NCBI GenBank assembly: GCA_021527695.1
Contig: JAKFAO010000004.1
Coordinates: 1-64,000 of the forward strand
Reading direction: 5' to 3'
DNA from: Naematelia aurantialba
Lineage: Eukaryota; Basidiomycota; Tremellomycetes; Tremellales; Naemateliaceae
DNA length: 64,000 nucleotides
The translations under genes and the position numbers were made by a program. Under the pieces are notes generated by a model that ran no database searches, was not told where the DNA came from, and saw only the letters and a program-made list of their open reading frames with translations. Of this stretch, positions 8,948-21,426 are shown in pieces; positions within the stretch are counted from its first letter, which is position 1, and each line of letters opens with the position of its first letter.

Positions 8948-11936
8948 TCAAGCCTGCCATTCCATAGGGAAAGGCATCGTCACCGTCGCTGACAAGGTCT
9001 GAGCATCTGGAGCCGACGACTCCGCGACCAATACTTGAAAGTCACCGGCTTCGATCCTCCATTTCCCGTCTGAGAAGAACGCCCATGCAGTACGATCCAG
9101 TGTGAAGCTCAGCTTCTGGCTTTCCCCCGCTTTCAGCGTTGCCGTCTTGGCAAATCCTCGGAGCTCTACGCTAGGCCGCTCAACAGAGGACTTCAAGTCT
9201 TGAATATACAACTGGGATATTAGCTGGAACGTAACCATGCCTCACCTGGACGGATTCCTTCCCAGCAGTACTGCCAACGTTCTTCACCGACATTGTGACG
9301 ACCAGATCCCCACCGGATGAAATCTCTCTTGGGGCCTCTAGGTCCTCGTATTTGAAGGAAGTGTACGACAACCCATGTCCAAAAGCGAAAAGTGGAGCAC
9401 ACTGTGTGCCGGACCGCACTGCTCTGTACCCTACGGATAGCTTCTCCATGTACTGGACATGGCCGCCGATGCCGGGGTAGGATTCGGCGCCATTTTTTAT
9501 CGGAAGACAGTCATCGAGGGATACCGGGAACGTCACGGGGAGCTTAGCAGAGGGATTGAGCGATCCGAACAGAACATCCGCCAACGCGTGCCCGAGCTCG
9601 TTGCCGCCGTACCACCCAAACAGCACTGCTGGCGCTTCTTGAATCCATGGCATGGCGAGGGGCGTGCCACCTTGGAGCACAATAACCGAGTTTGGCTGTG
9701 CCTTTAGTACAGCAGCCACGAGATCGTTCGCTCTGCCTGGTATACTGAGGATTAGCCAAGGTCTGAGAATGGGACTTACTCCAAAGTGGGTCGATCAAAG
9801 CCTTCTCCCTCAAACTCGTCATTCAAACCTACCACGATGATCGCAAGGTCGCTGGAAGACGCTACATCTGCCGCCGTGGCTATAGAGAGGTTCTCGTCCA
9901 CTATCTTTCGACCACCAAAGCGCAAACCTCCATTTCCAGCCAAACCGCCGCCGCCAGCCTTGTCTGATTCAAAGCGAATCTGCAGCGTGTGTTTGCCGGC
10001 TTCGAGATGTGTCTGTGCCACCTTCTCTTCCGTGCCCAAGCCATAGAAGCTCAGTCCAGGAACCTATGCGCCAGTCAGCGGGCTCCTCAACTAAGCTCAC
10101 CTGGTCCTTAGTGTTATCGATTAACAAGCGGTCGTCTAGACGAACATCGCCCGTTCCTGCTACGCATAACCCAAACTCCCACGCACCGACTGCGTCCTCT
10201 GGAACGTCAAATGTGGCTTCGAGCCGTGCAAAGAATGGTGTGTGTATAGCGTCCACAGAGTCGGCAATGCCGGCAAACATGAGCTCCGGTTGATTCCCCT
10301 CCACTTCGTGCACTGGTTGCAGAGACGGATCGCTCGCAGGATCGTCATTATAGAACGACACAGTGTAGTAGCCTTTCCTACCACCGAGGCTGGTCATAAA
10401 CTCGTTCGCGTCCGGTAGGTAGCGGAATGTAGCGCAACCTTGCTCGTAGACGATGTCGACGTCGTACTGAGCAAGCGCCGCCTCGATCCCCTCTAGCGGG
10501 GAAACCGCTCGGTATGGTGTCAGAATTGCCGAGCCTCCTCCACAGAAGGATGACTTTGTAACGTTTTGGCCGATCAAGGCCAATCGCTTTCCAGATAGCT
10601 TTGATGGAGACAGAGGGAGTAATCGGTTTTCGTTCTTCAGGAGCACAACTGCCTCGCCTGCCGCTCGCCTCAGGAGCGACCTAGAGTACTCGGTCTCCTG
10701 GGCACTCTCCTCTGCATCGGGTGCGATACCGGATTGCGACGCGAATTCGACCAATTCGAGAACCTGAAGAGATGTGATGAGTGTGAAGAAGGCGCCGTCG
10801 ATGCGATCTCACCTTTCGTGTGCGCTCATCGAGTGTTTCGCGGGTAACTTTTCCTGCTTTCATCGCTCGCAACAAAGCGCCCCCACGCATCTGCTTTGTC
10901 AACTAGGTGCCTACATCTGTTTTGGATTGCTCACCTCGGCGGGAGAGGGGAACTCTAGATCCAGACCAGCGTTCATGGCACCGGATGTGCTGTATGTACC
11001 TATCTTCATCAACAACGACATACACAATGACAAGGTGATGACTTGCCGAACCAATCCGAGATGACTGCACCGGAAAAGGACCAGTCCTGGCTCGTCAGAG
11101 GATCTCTTGTAACATGACGCTATGCTCACTTCTCTCAATACTTTACGCAAAAGCCACTCATGTTCGCTGCAATGTCGGCCATTGAGAGCGTTGTACCCAG
11201 TCATTACAAGCTTGGGGGCTGCGCCTTTGATTGCAATCTCAAAGGGGCGCAAATACAGCTCCCGAAGGGTCCGCTCGTCGACATCAGCTGTTAAGATCTC
11301 AGTAACAACCGATAGCTCCATCTGGACCTACCACTTATGGAATGCCGGTTGATTTCTTGGTCATTGCAGACAAAGTGCTTGATGCTGCAAGCGACTTTCT
11401 TGCTTTGTACACCTCGAATGTACTCGGTAGCCAGGATGCCGCTGAGATGAGGGTCTTCAGAAAAGGATTCGAAACCTCGGCCACCGTTCGGAGTTCGCTG
11501 AATGTTCACAGTGGGTCCGAGTAAGATATGGACTCCTGTGGATATTAGTAATGCTGAACATTTTGCTCGCTCGCACCTTTCTCACGGCAGTCGTCGCCAA
11601 GCAACTCTCCCAGTTCCCGAACTAGGGCAGTGTCAAAGGTCGAGGCGAGTGCCGTCGCACATGGGATGCACGAGGCAGCGGCACCATCAAAATACTGTTG
11701 GCCGCGGACACCTGGCCAAGCAAGTCGTCAGCGATGAACCTGGGCGCCTCGCGAATTTATCTACCATTTGGCCCATCTGATGTCCGCAAGGATGGTATGT
11801 TCAGTCGTGAGATATCGCTGGTATGCCAGTAGTCCTTGGCTCCCAAGAGCTTGACCTTTTCGCGCTGGGTGAGGCGAGTAAGCAAGTCGTCGACCGTGAC
11901 CGATGACCCAAAGGCGGGGAATGCTGATGCGCTCAT
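8948..11936 (-). CDS. GH3 beta-glucosidase with PA14 insert, intracellular type
   Basis: Domains in order: GH3 N-terminal TIM barrel (T-S-D-G-P-N-G near the start; the nucleophile Asp in I-S-D-W-F-G near 11060); the alpha/beta sandwich, interrupted by a PA14 domain (about 10450-9990); the rest of the sandwich ([17 protein letters not shown]); and a C-terminal fibronectin-III-like domain (9240-8948). This layout is that of yeast-type beta-glucosidases, where PA14 shapes the glucan-binding pocket. No signal peptide follows the start at 11936, so it probably hydrolyses imported cellobiose or glycosides inside the cell. About six introns. A start further upstream would add unsupported residues across an A/T-rich region. 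Confidence 0.9.
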
Positions 11937-12473
11937 GGAGGCTGAACTTTTTTCTCGAGTATCCTTGCAAAGATTTTGCAAAGATTTTTGGTGATCGATG
12001 ACTGCTGCTTGGGAAGAGACAGGCTGGCTACCTCGTCTTCGCACCAATCGTTGGACACCCGTGTCTGACAGTCGCACAAAGACAGGCTCGTGGCATCAGA
12101 GAAATGTTTCCGATTGCTGTTCGGGGGATCATCGGCGGAGTTGATATCACAAAGGGAGCCCAATTAGCCAATCCCAAGATCGACGTTTAAAGTCTGGTAG
12201 CGCCGCGCCCCCCCCCCCCTTCGCCAAGACTAGGGCTCCCCCTCTCCGAGAGTGGAAATCCCCCTTACCGCATGTGGTGAAATGGGACCCGAAGCCGCCG
12301 GAGTTAGTCGCATCATGCCTCCGCCGAAGGCGTCGTCGGAGATGACAGTCTGCTTTGTGTTTGACGACTCTCTTATCCACGTAGAAAGAACTTATAATGC
12401 CACATGAGGTCTACTTCTCTGCAATTTACGGAACCTCGATAGCCTCAGCTTGCTGTGAGACATAGACACAGAC
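11937..12473. promoter_or_regulatory. Divergent promoter: GH3 glucosidase / NCS1 permease
   Basis: A 537-bp gap with a run of 12 C (12208-12219), a GATA-type site CTTATC at 12372-12377 near the permease, and several CGGAG/CTCCG words (near 12133, 12243, 12296, 12317 and 12333), including CCGCCGGAG. Triplet CGG words are the half-sites of Zn2Cys6 factors such as the one encoded next to the glucosidase; the link is inference. Confidence 0.5.
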
Positions 12474-14694
12474 ATGTTCCCCAAATTCCCAAAGATCGAC
12501 GTCGAGCTGATCAAGCGACGGACCACATCCCTCAAGGCTTGGGAGTTGGAACGCCCGCCTCAGTCGAGCTGGGCTCCCGAAGGAATTTGGATCAATCACG
12601 ACACCGAGCCAGTTCCCGAAGAGCAGCGAACATGGACTACTACGACGTTCATTGGCTATTGGGCGTCTGATATTGTCAGCACCAGTGCGCAACATTTGTT
12701 CAGATCTTCGAGGAACGTGCAAACTGACTCCGACTAGCCTCTTGGAGTGCGATCTCCTCGTTTGTATCGCTGGGATTGACATGGTGGGAGTCTGTCATCG
12801 CATACTTTATCGGTTGTGTCTTACTCGCTGCTATTGTGACTGGTAGGTCATACCCTAGGATCGCAGACTAACATTCAGTGAACGGCGTTGTCGGAACCCG
12901 ACTTCATACCAACTTTGCCATCACTGCCAGGACTTCTTTCGGTTACTGGTTTGCTCTCTTTCCCGTCTTGAGCCGCATCATCATTGGTGGATTCTGGCTC
13001 AGTATCAACACTGTGAGTTACCCACGGTGCACGTCGCCGGTCAGCACTAATTCGACCCCTTCAGTTCTCTGGTGGCCAAGGAGTGACCCAAATCATCACC
13101 GCCATCTGGCCGCAATACTCCAAAATGCCCAATCACCTATCCACGTCGTCAGGCCTTACCTCTAGCACCTTTCTTTCGTTTGTCATCTTCTGGATCTTCC
13201 AGTTCCCTTTCGTGCTCATTCACCCCACCAAACTTCGCCCCATCTTCGTGATCAAAGCAATCGCCATGCCTCTGGTTGGTTTCGGAACGCTCATTTGGGT
13301 AAGCGCCATTCCACACAAGCCAAAGAGCAGTGCTGACTTCAAAAGGCTGGTGTGCAAGCAGGCGACAAGGCAACCGCAGTTCTGACGGCTGCCTCGACTC
13401 TTGACAGTCAAGCTCGAGCACTTGCATGGTTGCAGGGAATCACGATGGGAATGGTAAGTCAAGTCAGCAACCATTGTCGTGGTTTTGACGAGCGTTCAGG
13501 CTTCTTGGGCTACCATGGCCTGCAACATCTCCGACTACTCTCGATACTGCAAGGATCAAAAGTCTATCACCTCCACCATGTGGCTGTTCCCCTTCATGTC
13601 ATCTTTTGTAACCATGATGGCCTCGATTGCTGTCAACTGCGTTTACGCCACCACTGGAGAAGTCCTGTACACTCCATTCTCGCTCATTGTGAGTGTCAGA
13701 CTCGCCAGTTACCAAGCTCCAATCCGTTGACCGGTTTCTAGGCGACCTGGCAAGGCTCTCATGGTGGGCGTGCGGCTGCCTTCTTCGCCTCCTTGGCTTG
13801 GTGCCTCGGCAACATGTGAGTCGGGGAGCACATCTAGAATCGGTCATGATATTGTCCTAGAGCATGTCACTCATAGTCCTTCAGGTGCACGAACATCACA
13901 GGCAACAGTATTGCAGTCTCTAACGATTTGTCCGCTATCTTCCCAAAATACCTTGTACGTATCCTTCGGTATTCCGGTACTCTCAGCTCATGCGATTAGG
14001 ATATCCGTCGTGCTTCCATCGTCGCTATCATTGTGGGAGTGTTCGGTTTTGCTCCTTGGAAGGTGCTGGCTTCTGCCACAAACTTTGCAAGTTTTACTCT
14101 TTATCGTTGAGGATCAGTCTCTGACGTGGTCTAGATGTCATTCGTGGCTTCTTACTCGATCATCATGTGTGCGTACCGGTCATCGTGCCATGAAGGCCTG
14201 CTGACAGGCCTCAGTGCCAATGGCAGGTGTACTTGGTGTAGACTACTTCTTGGTCAAGAAGGGCAAGGTCGATGTCAGGGAGCTGTACGACCCGCACGGC
14301 ATCTACCGCTACTGGCATGGCATAAACTGGCGAGCACTCGTCGCTGTCCTCATCGGTATCGGACCCAACCTTCCCGGCATGGCCAATGCCATCAACTCGA
14401 ACATCAGTATTGGAAACTGGTCGTGGCTGTATGCTCTGTCGGATTTGTATGGCTTGATTGGTGAGTCGTCCTGCAGACATGGATGTATACAAATGCTCAT
14501 TTGATCCAGCCGGAGGTCTGGTGTACTACGTCGCTAACAGGATGTTCCCCCACCGCACGTCCTTATTGTTGGACGGAGAAGACAAGTCTGGCGAGATGTT
14601 TACGGGCGCTACGATGGAGTATGACTCCAGCGCACAGGATCAACTGGACGACAAGTATGACGAGAAGGCCCAGGTCGTGGTTGCCACTCTGTAG
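12474..14694 (+). CDS. NCS1-family nucleobase/allantoin-type permease
   Basis: A multi-exon gene (about ten introns of 45-60 bp) encoding a protein of roughly 550 aa with about twelve hydrophobic segments. Family marks include the N-terminal D-L-x-P-x-P-x-x-x-R-T-W equivalent (E-P-V-P-E-E-Q-R-T-W), the TM1 region ahead of it, the conserved A-S-W-A-T-M-A-C-N-I-S-D-Y-S-R-Y segment and D-Y-F-L-V near TM10. NCS1 carriers are proton or sodium symporters for uracil, allantoin, cytosine, uridine or thiamine in the plasma membrane. Specificity is not readable. The start at 12474 gives the usual cytosolic tail. It ends L-stop at 14694 with an acidic tail. It heads the nitrogen-type transporter set that continues to about 26 kb. 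Confidence 0.88.
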
Positions 14695-15600
14695 TGGTAC
14701 AAAGTGCTGATTGCGGGGGACAGAGCCCTCGGTCATAGATACGTAGATCTGGTGTCATCGGGCGGGTATACATGTTGGCCGCCCGGTATGCCTCAAAGAG
14801 TAGTTGTTCGATGTTAGGTATGCCTTGGCGTATGCTCTTCCGCAAGCTGCAAAGAGACCACTTTCAGGGAAGCTAACATGCAATCAAGGCCAACCTCTTG
14901 CCAACTGAAACTGTCCTATTGACTGTCGCTCCGGCAACAATAGGGGGAATGGCCCCCCGCCTGGATCGTTCCCTCCGGCTTTGCGCGGCAGATTTCGGAA
15001 TTTGTTCAGGCTTATCACGCTTCAAGGACGCCAGTCTTTAGCATCCGGACGCCAGAGATCGTCAGATGAGAACATCCCATGTCGTGTGGAGGGCATTGTT
15101 TGTGCCTGCCAACGGACCCACGACAAGCATTTGCCACAGCTTGAGAAATGGACTCAGAATGTCACGGTGCCTCTACCGATTGGGCGTAAGAGTCCCGTCC
15201 AGACAAGGTAGTCGTCACGAGTATCAGGGATCCCAAACCTGAAGTCACGCGGGGGGCACTATTTGATGCTCCTTTTACAGCGTCCCAAGCCCTGTATCCG
15301 TCGAGTTCCTGCGCTTGTCCCTGAAGAACGGTCCGTGGCAGCGGGATTCCTTATCTCGCAGAGCACTGAAGAGGAACCAGGGGACCGATAACTGTCTCTG
15401 TAAAGCGGAGACCAGTGAATTATCACTATCGTCGGCGTCCGCCATCACGGACGCTATCGTTCGAGGTCCAAAGTGGTTCTGTAGACTTCACATGCTATAT
15501 GACTGACGCCGGGATCTCGTTTCTAACAAAACTCTTCAGCCCCCGCAGCATTCGCGGTCATTCACCGGAACAAAAGTCAACGTATTGAGCTATCACTGTC
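14695..15600. promoter_or_regulatory. Long upstream region of the FAD oxidase, with GATA sites
   Basis: A 906-bp gap without a supported gene. GATA-factor words occur at 15011-15016 (CTTATC), 15350-15355 (CTTATC) and 15387-15392 (GATAAC). In basidiomycete yeasts Gat1-type GATA factors switch on genes for secondary nitrogen sources. Open frames here are short and unlike known proteins. Confidence 0.45.
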
Positions 15601-17565
15601 ATGTCTACCTTTCCACAGCCTTGGATCTCAACCGTGTCCCACTGGCAGGCGACCAATCGGGGTCCTGAGTCTTTGTGGCTGCACAACAAGGATTCCCCGC
15701 TCCCGAAAGATGCGGATATAGTCATTGTTGGGGCTGGAATGATGGGCAGTGCTTTATCATATTTTCTGACCAGGCCTGGCGCTCATGGCGAGGGGAAACG
15801 AATTGTTTGCCTGGAAGCCAAAGACTGCGGCAGTGGAGCTAGTGAGTTCGGACAGTTCAGAAAAGGCTTGTACTGACTCATGATGAGGCGGCCGCAATGG
15901 AGGGCAGTGAGTAAATGGGCAAACACTGGAGACCAGCCTGACGATCTACTCGATCAGTGTTGGGCCAAAAACCTATCAGAGATGGGCCCTTCTCATGGAG
16001 CCGTACCCGATCGGGATAGGTTGTTCCGAAGAGGAAGCCACCTGGGTAATGCAAAACGAGCGAGACAATCTCGACTTGGTCGAGTCGATCATTCGTACTG
16101 AGAAGCTCGATGTCGACTTCTGGAGGGGCGAGCTCCTCGAGAGTAAGCCCTGCTCTCCGACTGGTTTATTGGCTGACTCGACCCTCATCAGCTCACCACT
16201 CGAAGGAGCAGACCGAGAAATGCAAGAAGCTGTATGCGGCGTGGATGAAAGCCAGAGATGCCCTTGGATTGCAACCAAATCCCGATACCTCGTTCATTGA
16301 TGACCCAGAAGAAGCTGAGAGGGTGAGTCTTATGCGGAATGTCTCGTCCTTGTAGAATGTCTGTCCCATACTGACTTCACAGCTTTCCAGGTTCAGAGGG
16401 GTGACTTCTGTCCATGTCAGGCCTGGCGGCAGTGTCCATTCGTAAATATTTCCATGGTTTGACGGCAATCACAGCTGATCCTACCAACAGTCACAAGCTC
16501 TGCTCTGCTCTCATGCGACTCGCAATTGAATCCACAACCAGCGACTTCAGTTTCTACTCGTGGGCTCCAGTAAACGGGTTTCCTACCGAGACTCCCAGCG
16601 GTCAACGGATCGTCAAGACGTCTCGAGGTGACATCGTCGCCGATCGGGTCATACTGTGTACCAACGCACATACGCCTAATTTCTTTCCCAAGGATGACCT
16701 TCTACACACTCAGTAAGTTCATTACCCCGATAGCAACGGCAACCAAACCACTGACCCTGGCTTCAGTATCCAACCCCTCCGAGGACAGTGCTCTCTGATT
16801 ACTCCCCCTCCGACGTACTCGGGTCGGCAATCGTTCAAACATACCTACAATATGATCGACGATCATTATCTGATTCAAACGCCTTCAGGCGGTATTGTTC
16901 TTGGTGGAGGTCTCCGGGCACTGATCCGTGCTGGCAAAGTCAAACTGGAAGGCAGCTACGGGGCTGTGAACGACAGCGGGGACAGTGTTGACCCTGCGCA
17001 AACTGAGCGTGAGTATAGTGATCTTCGTGTGTATGGCTGACGGGTGAAAGATTTGGGAGCCTTTCTACGGGAGAACTTTGTCGGATGGGGTCCCGAGGGA
17101 TATGGGGAAGGATTAACTCGCACTTGGACAGGCATTTTGAGCTCGGTCAAGGACTGGCTGCCCTTGGTCGGAGACGTTCCGGGAAAGAACGCTGTCTCGA
17201 TGTGTGCTGGTGTGAGTTGTACTTTAACTTAGAAGGAGATGACTAACACTGCAAAGTTCGCCGGACATGGAATGTCCCGAATCTTTGCTGTAGCGCGAGG
17301 ATACTCGGACACTCTTAAGACCGGCGCCTGGGACACCAAGTTGCTTCCAAGATCCTTCGAGCTGACGGCCGAACGACTGAAACGGGTGGCCGATTGGCAA
17401 GCTGAATACGAAGCTGTCCACAGCTCACCATGGCCACATGTCGATTCAAAGCTCTTCTCGGGGGAGGACAAGGATTTCGTCGAGCCGAAGCCGAAAAAAT
17501 TGGAGAATGGACAAAAAGCAGCAGCTACCGAGGTAACAACTGCCATGAACAGCTTGAGGGTGTAA
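15601..17565 (+). CDS. FAD-dependent oxidoreductase, DAO family
   Basis: The N-terminal Rossmann motif V-I-V-G-A-G-M-M-G-S-A is followed by the FAD-contacting G-A-S-G-R-N-G-G-H, rebuilt across two introns (donors GTGAGT near 15841 and 15908). The C-terminal half contains G-G-G-L-R and a final F-A-G-H-G-M-S-R, as in DAO enzymes. The protein has about 500 aa. The family oxidises amino acids, sarcosine or glycine-like amines to imines with release of peroxide, and the imine yields ammonia. There is no clear targeting signal; the C-terminus (S-L-R-V) is not a peroxisomal tripeptide. It lies between the NCS1 permease and the DUR3-like symporter, which fits nitrogen scavenging. The substrate is unknown. 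Confidence 0.87.
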
Positions 17566-18062
17566 AGTAGAACAGATTAGGCTGTATTATCTCTCTGTAT
17601 ATGGATAACGCTCTGCGAATGCAATATGCATACGGCTTACCTCAAAGGCTGCCTCACCGCAGATAAGGAAAGCTGGCCGAAGCTCGACTGATTGCCATTT
17701 TGACTTTTGCTACTAGTCGTCGTCCCGTATCACGTTACCACTTGTGCACCGCCTGCAGAGCTCAAATCATCTGCGAGCGACTCGGGGTCGTTGGGCAGTT
17801 GCATTTAGCAGCTGGTTCTGCAACGACTGCCTCTTCGCTTGGCCACACCGTCTGTTGACAGCCGCGGCCATTTCATTGTGCAGCGAGGGTCTCCACAGTC
17901 CTACGTCTGATCAAAACTATTCATTCTCTATATGATTTTTTCCGGAGCCACTCTAACTTCTATACTATTCCATAGTCTTGAATTCCATAGTCTTGAATCG
18001 TCCACTAAACATCGCAGTCAGGTCTCTCTTTTGGATGAGAACTGGCGCCCTCTGGTATAGGG
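17566..18062. other. Convergent intergenic region with a 15-bp tandem duplication
   Basis: A 497-bp gap between converging genes, expected to hold two 3' ends. It contains two perfect adjacent copies of ATTCCATAGTCTTGA at 17967-17996. No gene recognised. Confidence 0.5.
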
Positions 18063-20858
18063 TTATGAGTGTCCCTGACCTCTACTCTTGGACATTCCGA
18101 TTAGGCCTTTACAGATAAGAACTAATTCCCTCCGAGACTCCCATACAGGCAAGATGCTGGCACGACGATCAGTGCCAGGATACTCAGTGTTCGGTGAGAA
18201 AGACTGACATGCAGAATGCGCCAGCCGCGAATGCCCAAAGAAAGGCGACAACCATCCACAGCGTGAAAAAGCCTTTTGAATAGACGTAGTGCGAGAAGAA
18301 CAGTGGGAATGGAATGATCTGGGACAATATCAGCAGCCCGTCATGGAGGATCGCCATTGATACGGACAAGCGTAATAATGACAGCCATCGTTCCAGAAAT
18401 CCACGAAGCTCTCACAAAGACCTTTTGGAGTTGATCGCGGTCTAGCGTCTCCCCCTCGGCCTCGTCATCAAGTGCGACTCCAACTTCGGTCACCCGTGCC
18501 ATGGTCCCGGGTTGGAGGTCGCGTTCCCACACGCCCTCAGGCTGCTTTTGTTCCTTTTCAAGACCCGCGGGTGACGCGGAGCCACCATGGATGTTCGCTT
18601 GGACGTTGTCCTGATTGACGTGATCAGTCGACGAGTTGTTGTCTGCTTGAGCAATGGCACGGGTCCCGACCCAATCGTAGTCGGCTGGGAACATGTACGC
18701 CAGGACCACAGTGGCAATTGCGGATATGACTAGACCCGGTCTGTTTTCTTCTGCGTCAGTCGATCATTTAGATTCAAGAACAGAGTGGCTCACGCCGAAC
18801 CACTGATCGCGGACGTGGGGAGAGCGAGATTGGTCACGTTGATTTCCCCATTGATCTTCCAACAGCCAATCATCCAACCCAACATTCCGGCCACGGTCCC
18901 GATCAAGGTCCCGTAGAAAGCGCTCACATGCGACATCTTCTTCCAACACACAGTCAATCCAATAGGAATGACTGCCGGGGTGAGAGCCACACCTTGAACG
19001 TAGAACAACCAACCAAGATCAATATTTACTCGATGAAGAATCGAAGCCCAAGCTCCGAACCAGATTCCAAGAAAGGCGATAACGATGTGGTAGGCCCATA
19101 TGATCTGTTTGCCGGTCAAGGGTCTGTAGTAGGTACCGAGCACATCATACACGACCACACTTGCTCCGGCAACTGAACGCATCAGGTCAGTTGGGTGACA
19201 CCTAGATTTTGGCATATGAATATCTTACTGAGTTCTGCAGATGCTGCACTGGTGGCTGCCATGAAGGTGACGAGCAGAACCGCAGCCGCTCCTCCTTTTC
19301 CAAGGAGTGTAACCGCTGCTGCAGGAGCAACTAGTCCGGCTGATTGTTGAGCACTGCTTAGGGCATAGGGATACGTAGGAAATTGTGGACTGGTCTCGAG
19401 AGCCTTGGCAGCGAGACCCATGGTGGTGCCAAACGCTGTCGGATTGTCAGTTGACTGCGTAGCATTGTTAAGAAATCCTCACCCCAGGGAATGCTAAACC
19501 ACGACAGACCGCCGAGCATGTATGCTCGCGTTGTAGTTCCCGGCCTAGAGGCAATGGCACGCTGCCAGTATCCTTGGTCGCAAAAGACACCCGAGAAGCC
19601 GGAGGCAATAGTACAGCCCGCAAACAGGATCCCTAAACCCGGTCGTCAACGAAGCCACAGCTTCACACACCGTGCTCACCTCCGTTTGATTTCATGGTCA
19701 GATACGACCCGTCCTGGTTTCCAGATACTGGGCTTCTGACGGCAGCCGCGGTGAGGAGATCATAGACCTTGCTAGGCGAGCCAAGGACGTCTGAATTGGC
19801 AAAAGCTATTGACAGTCTATTCAGCTCAGAGCCAACAACCATTCGCGGCAGAGGTAAGACTTGCTGGTGAACATAAAAAGATAGATGACCACAAACAGGA
19901 TGACGGTATGGGTAAAGTCGCAGATGAAAGTAGCGCGAAGGCCACCCGCGATCACACTGCGAGAGTCAACCTCAAGCCAAGGGCACATTGTTTAGACATA
20001 CTATGCAGCGATTCCGATGGGAAGAAGGAAATTGCAAGCATAAACATCCATACCCGTTAAAGCATTGATAGCTGAATCTCTCAGCCGCGCTCACCAACTC
20101 GGAAGGCAGATCACTCACTGGCGGAAGCACCCAATACGACTGATCCAGACACAATGTGCATACATACGAGACAGTACTGAAAGTGCATAAGAGCATGATC
20201 AGATGAAGACAGCTTCAGGATGAGGCAGCATCGCGACACGCACAAATGTGAACAAGAGATGACATGGCGTCCCGTATCTTGCTCGTGCAATTTGCAAGAA
20301 GGTCGTCGCACCATTTGCATTCATCTTTACCTTTGCAGCGATGGCAGACTACGTCTGTGAGCTTGGGGAAAGGTGGTCACTCACAAAGAAGCCGATCTGG
20401 ATCGTACCTCCAACGCCATACCACCATGCACTACTGACGCCATCTTGGTAGGTGGCCGTGCTACTTTGCAGAAGGGTCGCGCTCCATGTCCATGCAGAGA
20501 CCTGTTATGTACCGTTACTTACCACCTTGGATGAATCAGAGTTGAAAACGGACTATACCGGCGCAGATGAGTCCTGGCTTGATTGATCGACTGGCGGTTG
20601 CAAATTCCGAGGCGTTGGAGGCATTGTAGCGAGTGAACCTGCTCTGCAGCCATGTGAAAGCCGCTAACGCCATCGTCAGCTGCGCACTAACGGCCGTCAC
20701 CAGGGAACGAACTCATCAGGACGGCAAACGCAGCTCTATGTCATGATTAGCAGTCGTCTAGGTCACCCAATGGAGACGCACCCCAGACCGACAACGATCC
20801 CATAGCCGGTTGCTTGTGAAAGGAGTTGATCAAAGGTCTTCGTACCGGTCTCAGCCAT
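18063..20858 (-). CDS. DUR3: DUR3-like sodium:solute (urea/polyamine) symporter
   Basis: A multi-exon gene with about 13-15 membrane segments. The start MAETGTKTFDQLLSQ is followed by T-G-Y-G-I-V-V-G-L-G, matching the conserved N-terminal helix of fungal DUR3 proteins. The centre carries A-A-T-S-A-A-S-A-E-L, the SSS core motif. A last exon after a 55-bp intron (donor GTCAGT near 18210) gives L-P-V-W-E-S-R-R-E-L and ends at 18063; reading through instead would stop early at 18184 and lose the usual tail. DUR3 carriers import urea or polyamines with sodium or protons at the plasma membrane. It shares a GATA-rich divergent promoter with the amidase at 21427. Urea versus another amide is not decided by sequence. 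Confidence 0.83.
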
Positions 20859-21426
20859 CTTGAGCGTATTGCCAGAGTTGGCGGCAGATAGTGAGGGAAG
20901 AGGTCCGCCATATTATCCTGTTCTCTTATCACTGAAGCGCCAGTAGTGCTTCTCAGATGCAAGTAGTATCGGCCGGACGACCGGCAACATCATTATTGTC
21001 GGATAGAGGCCGATGCGCTAGTAAGTTAGCGCCAGCAGCTACGCAGGGTCAAAACTCCTGTGCTCGATAAGAGCCTATGCTGGCTGGACGGCTGCTTCGA
21101 GGACAAGAGCTTGGACTAGGTGGGTTAGCTTGCCCGAATGACATGGATTGGCAAGTTCGGAGACATTCATATCCTTATGGTTTAGGTGAGATGCGGTCCA
21201 CGTGAAGCCGGAACGACGACGACCGATCGGGAACGCAGCCCGTGTTAAGTCTAAAACGCCCATTGTGCACTCACCAGGCCGTGGATGGGGGGAACAGCGA
21301 TAAGACCTCGTAGGCGCTTCCCGACGTGGGTGGGCAGGCGAGGGAAGAGGCTGGGTCGTGATAACTACACTACTGTTGCATCGTCGATTGAGCACTCTTG
21401 GCACATTTACATCATACGATACAAGC
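20859..21426. promoter_or_regulatory. Divergent GATA-rich promoter: symporter / amidase
   Basis: A 568-bp gap with three full GATA sites: CTTATC 20935-20940, GATAAG 21066-21071 and GATAAG 21299-21304, plus weaker GATAG words. A GGTGGGC near 21329 matches six of seven bases of the AGTGGGC word found in the next promoters. This fits joint control of both genes by nitrogen catabolite repression. Confidence 0.6.

Noticed and set aside
18184..18186. TGA at 18184 as the end of the DUR3-like symporter
   Set aside because: Splicing from GTCAGT just before it adds L-P-V-W-E-S-R-R, the usual C-terminal segment, so the later stop at 18063 is preferred.
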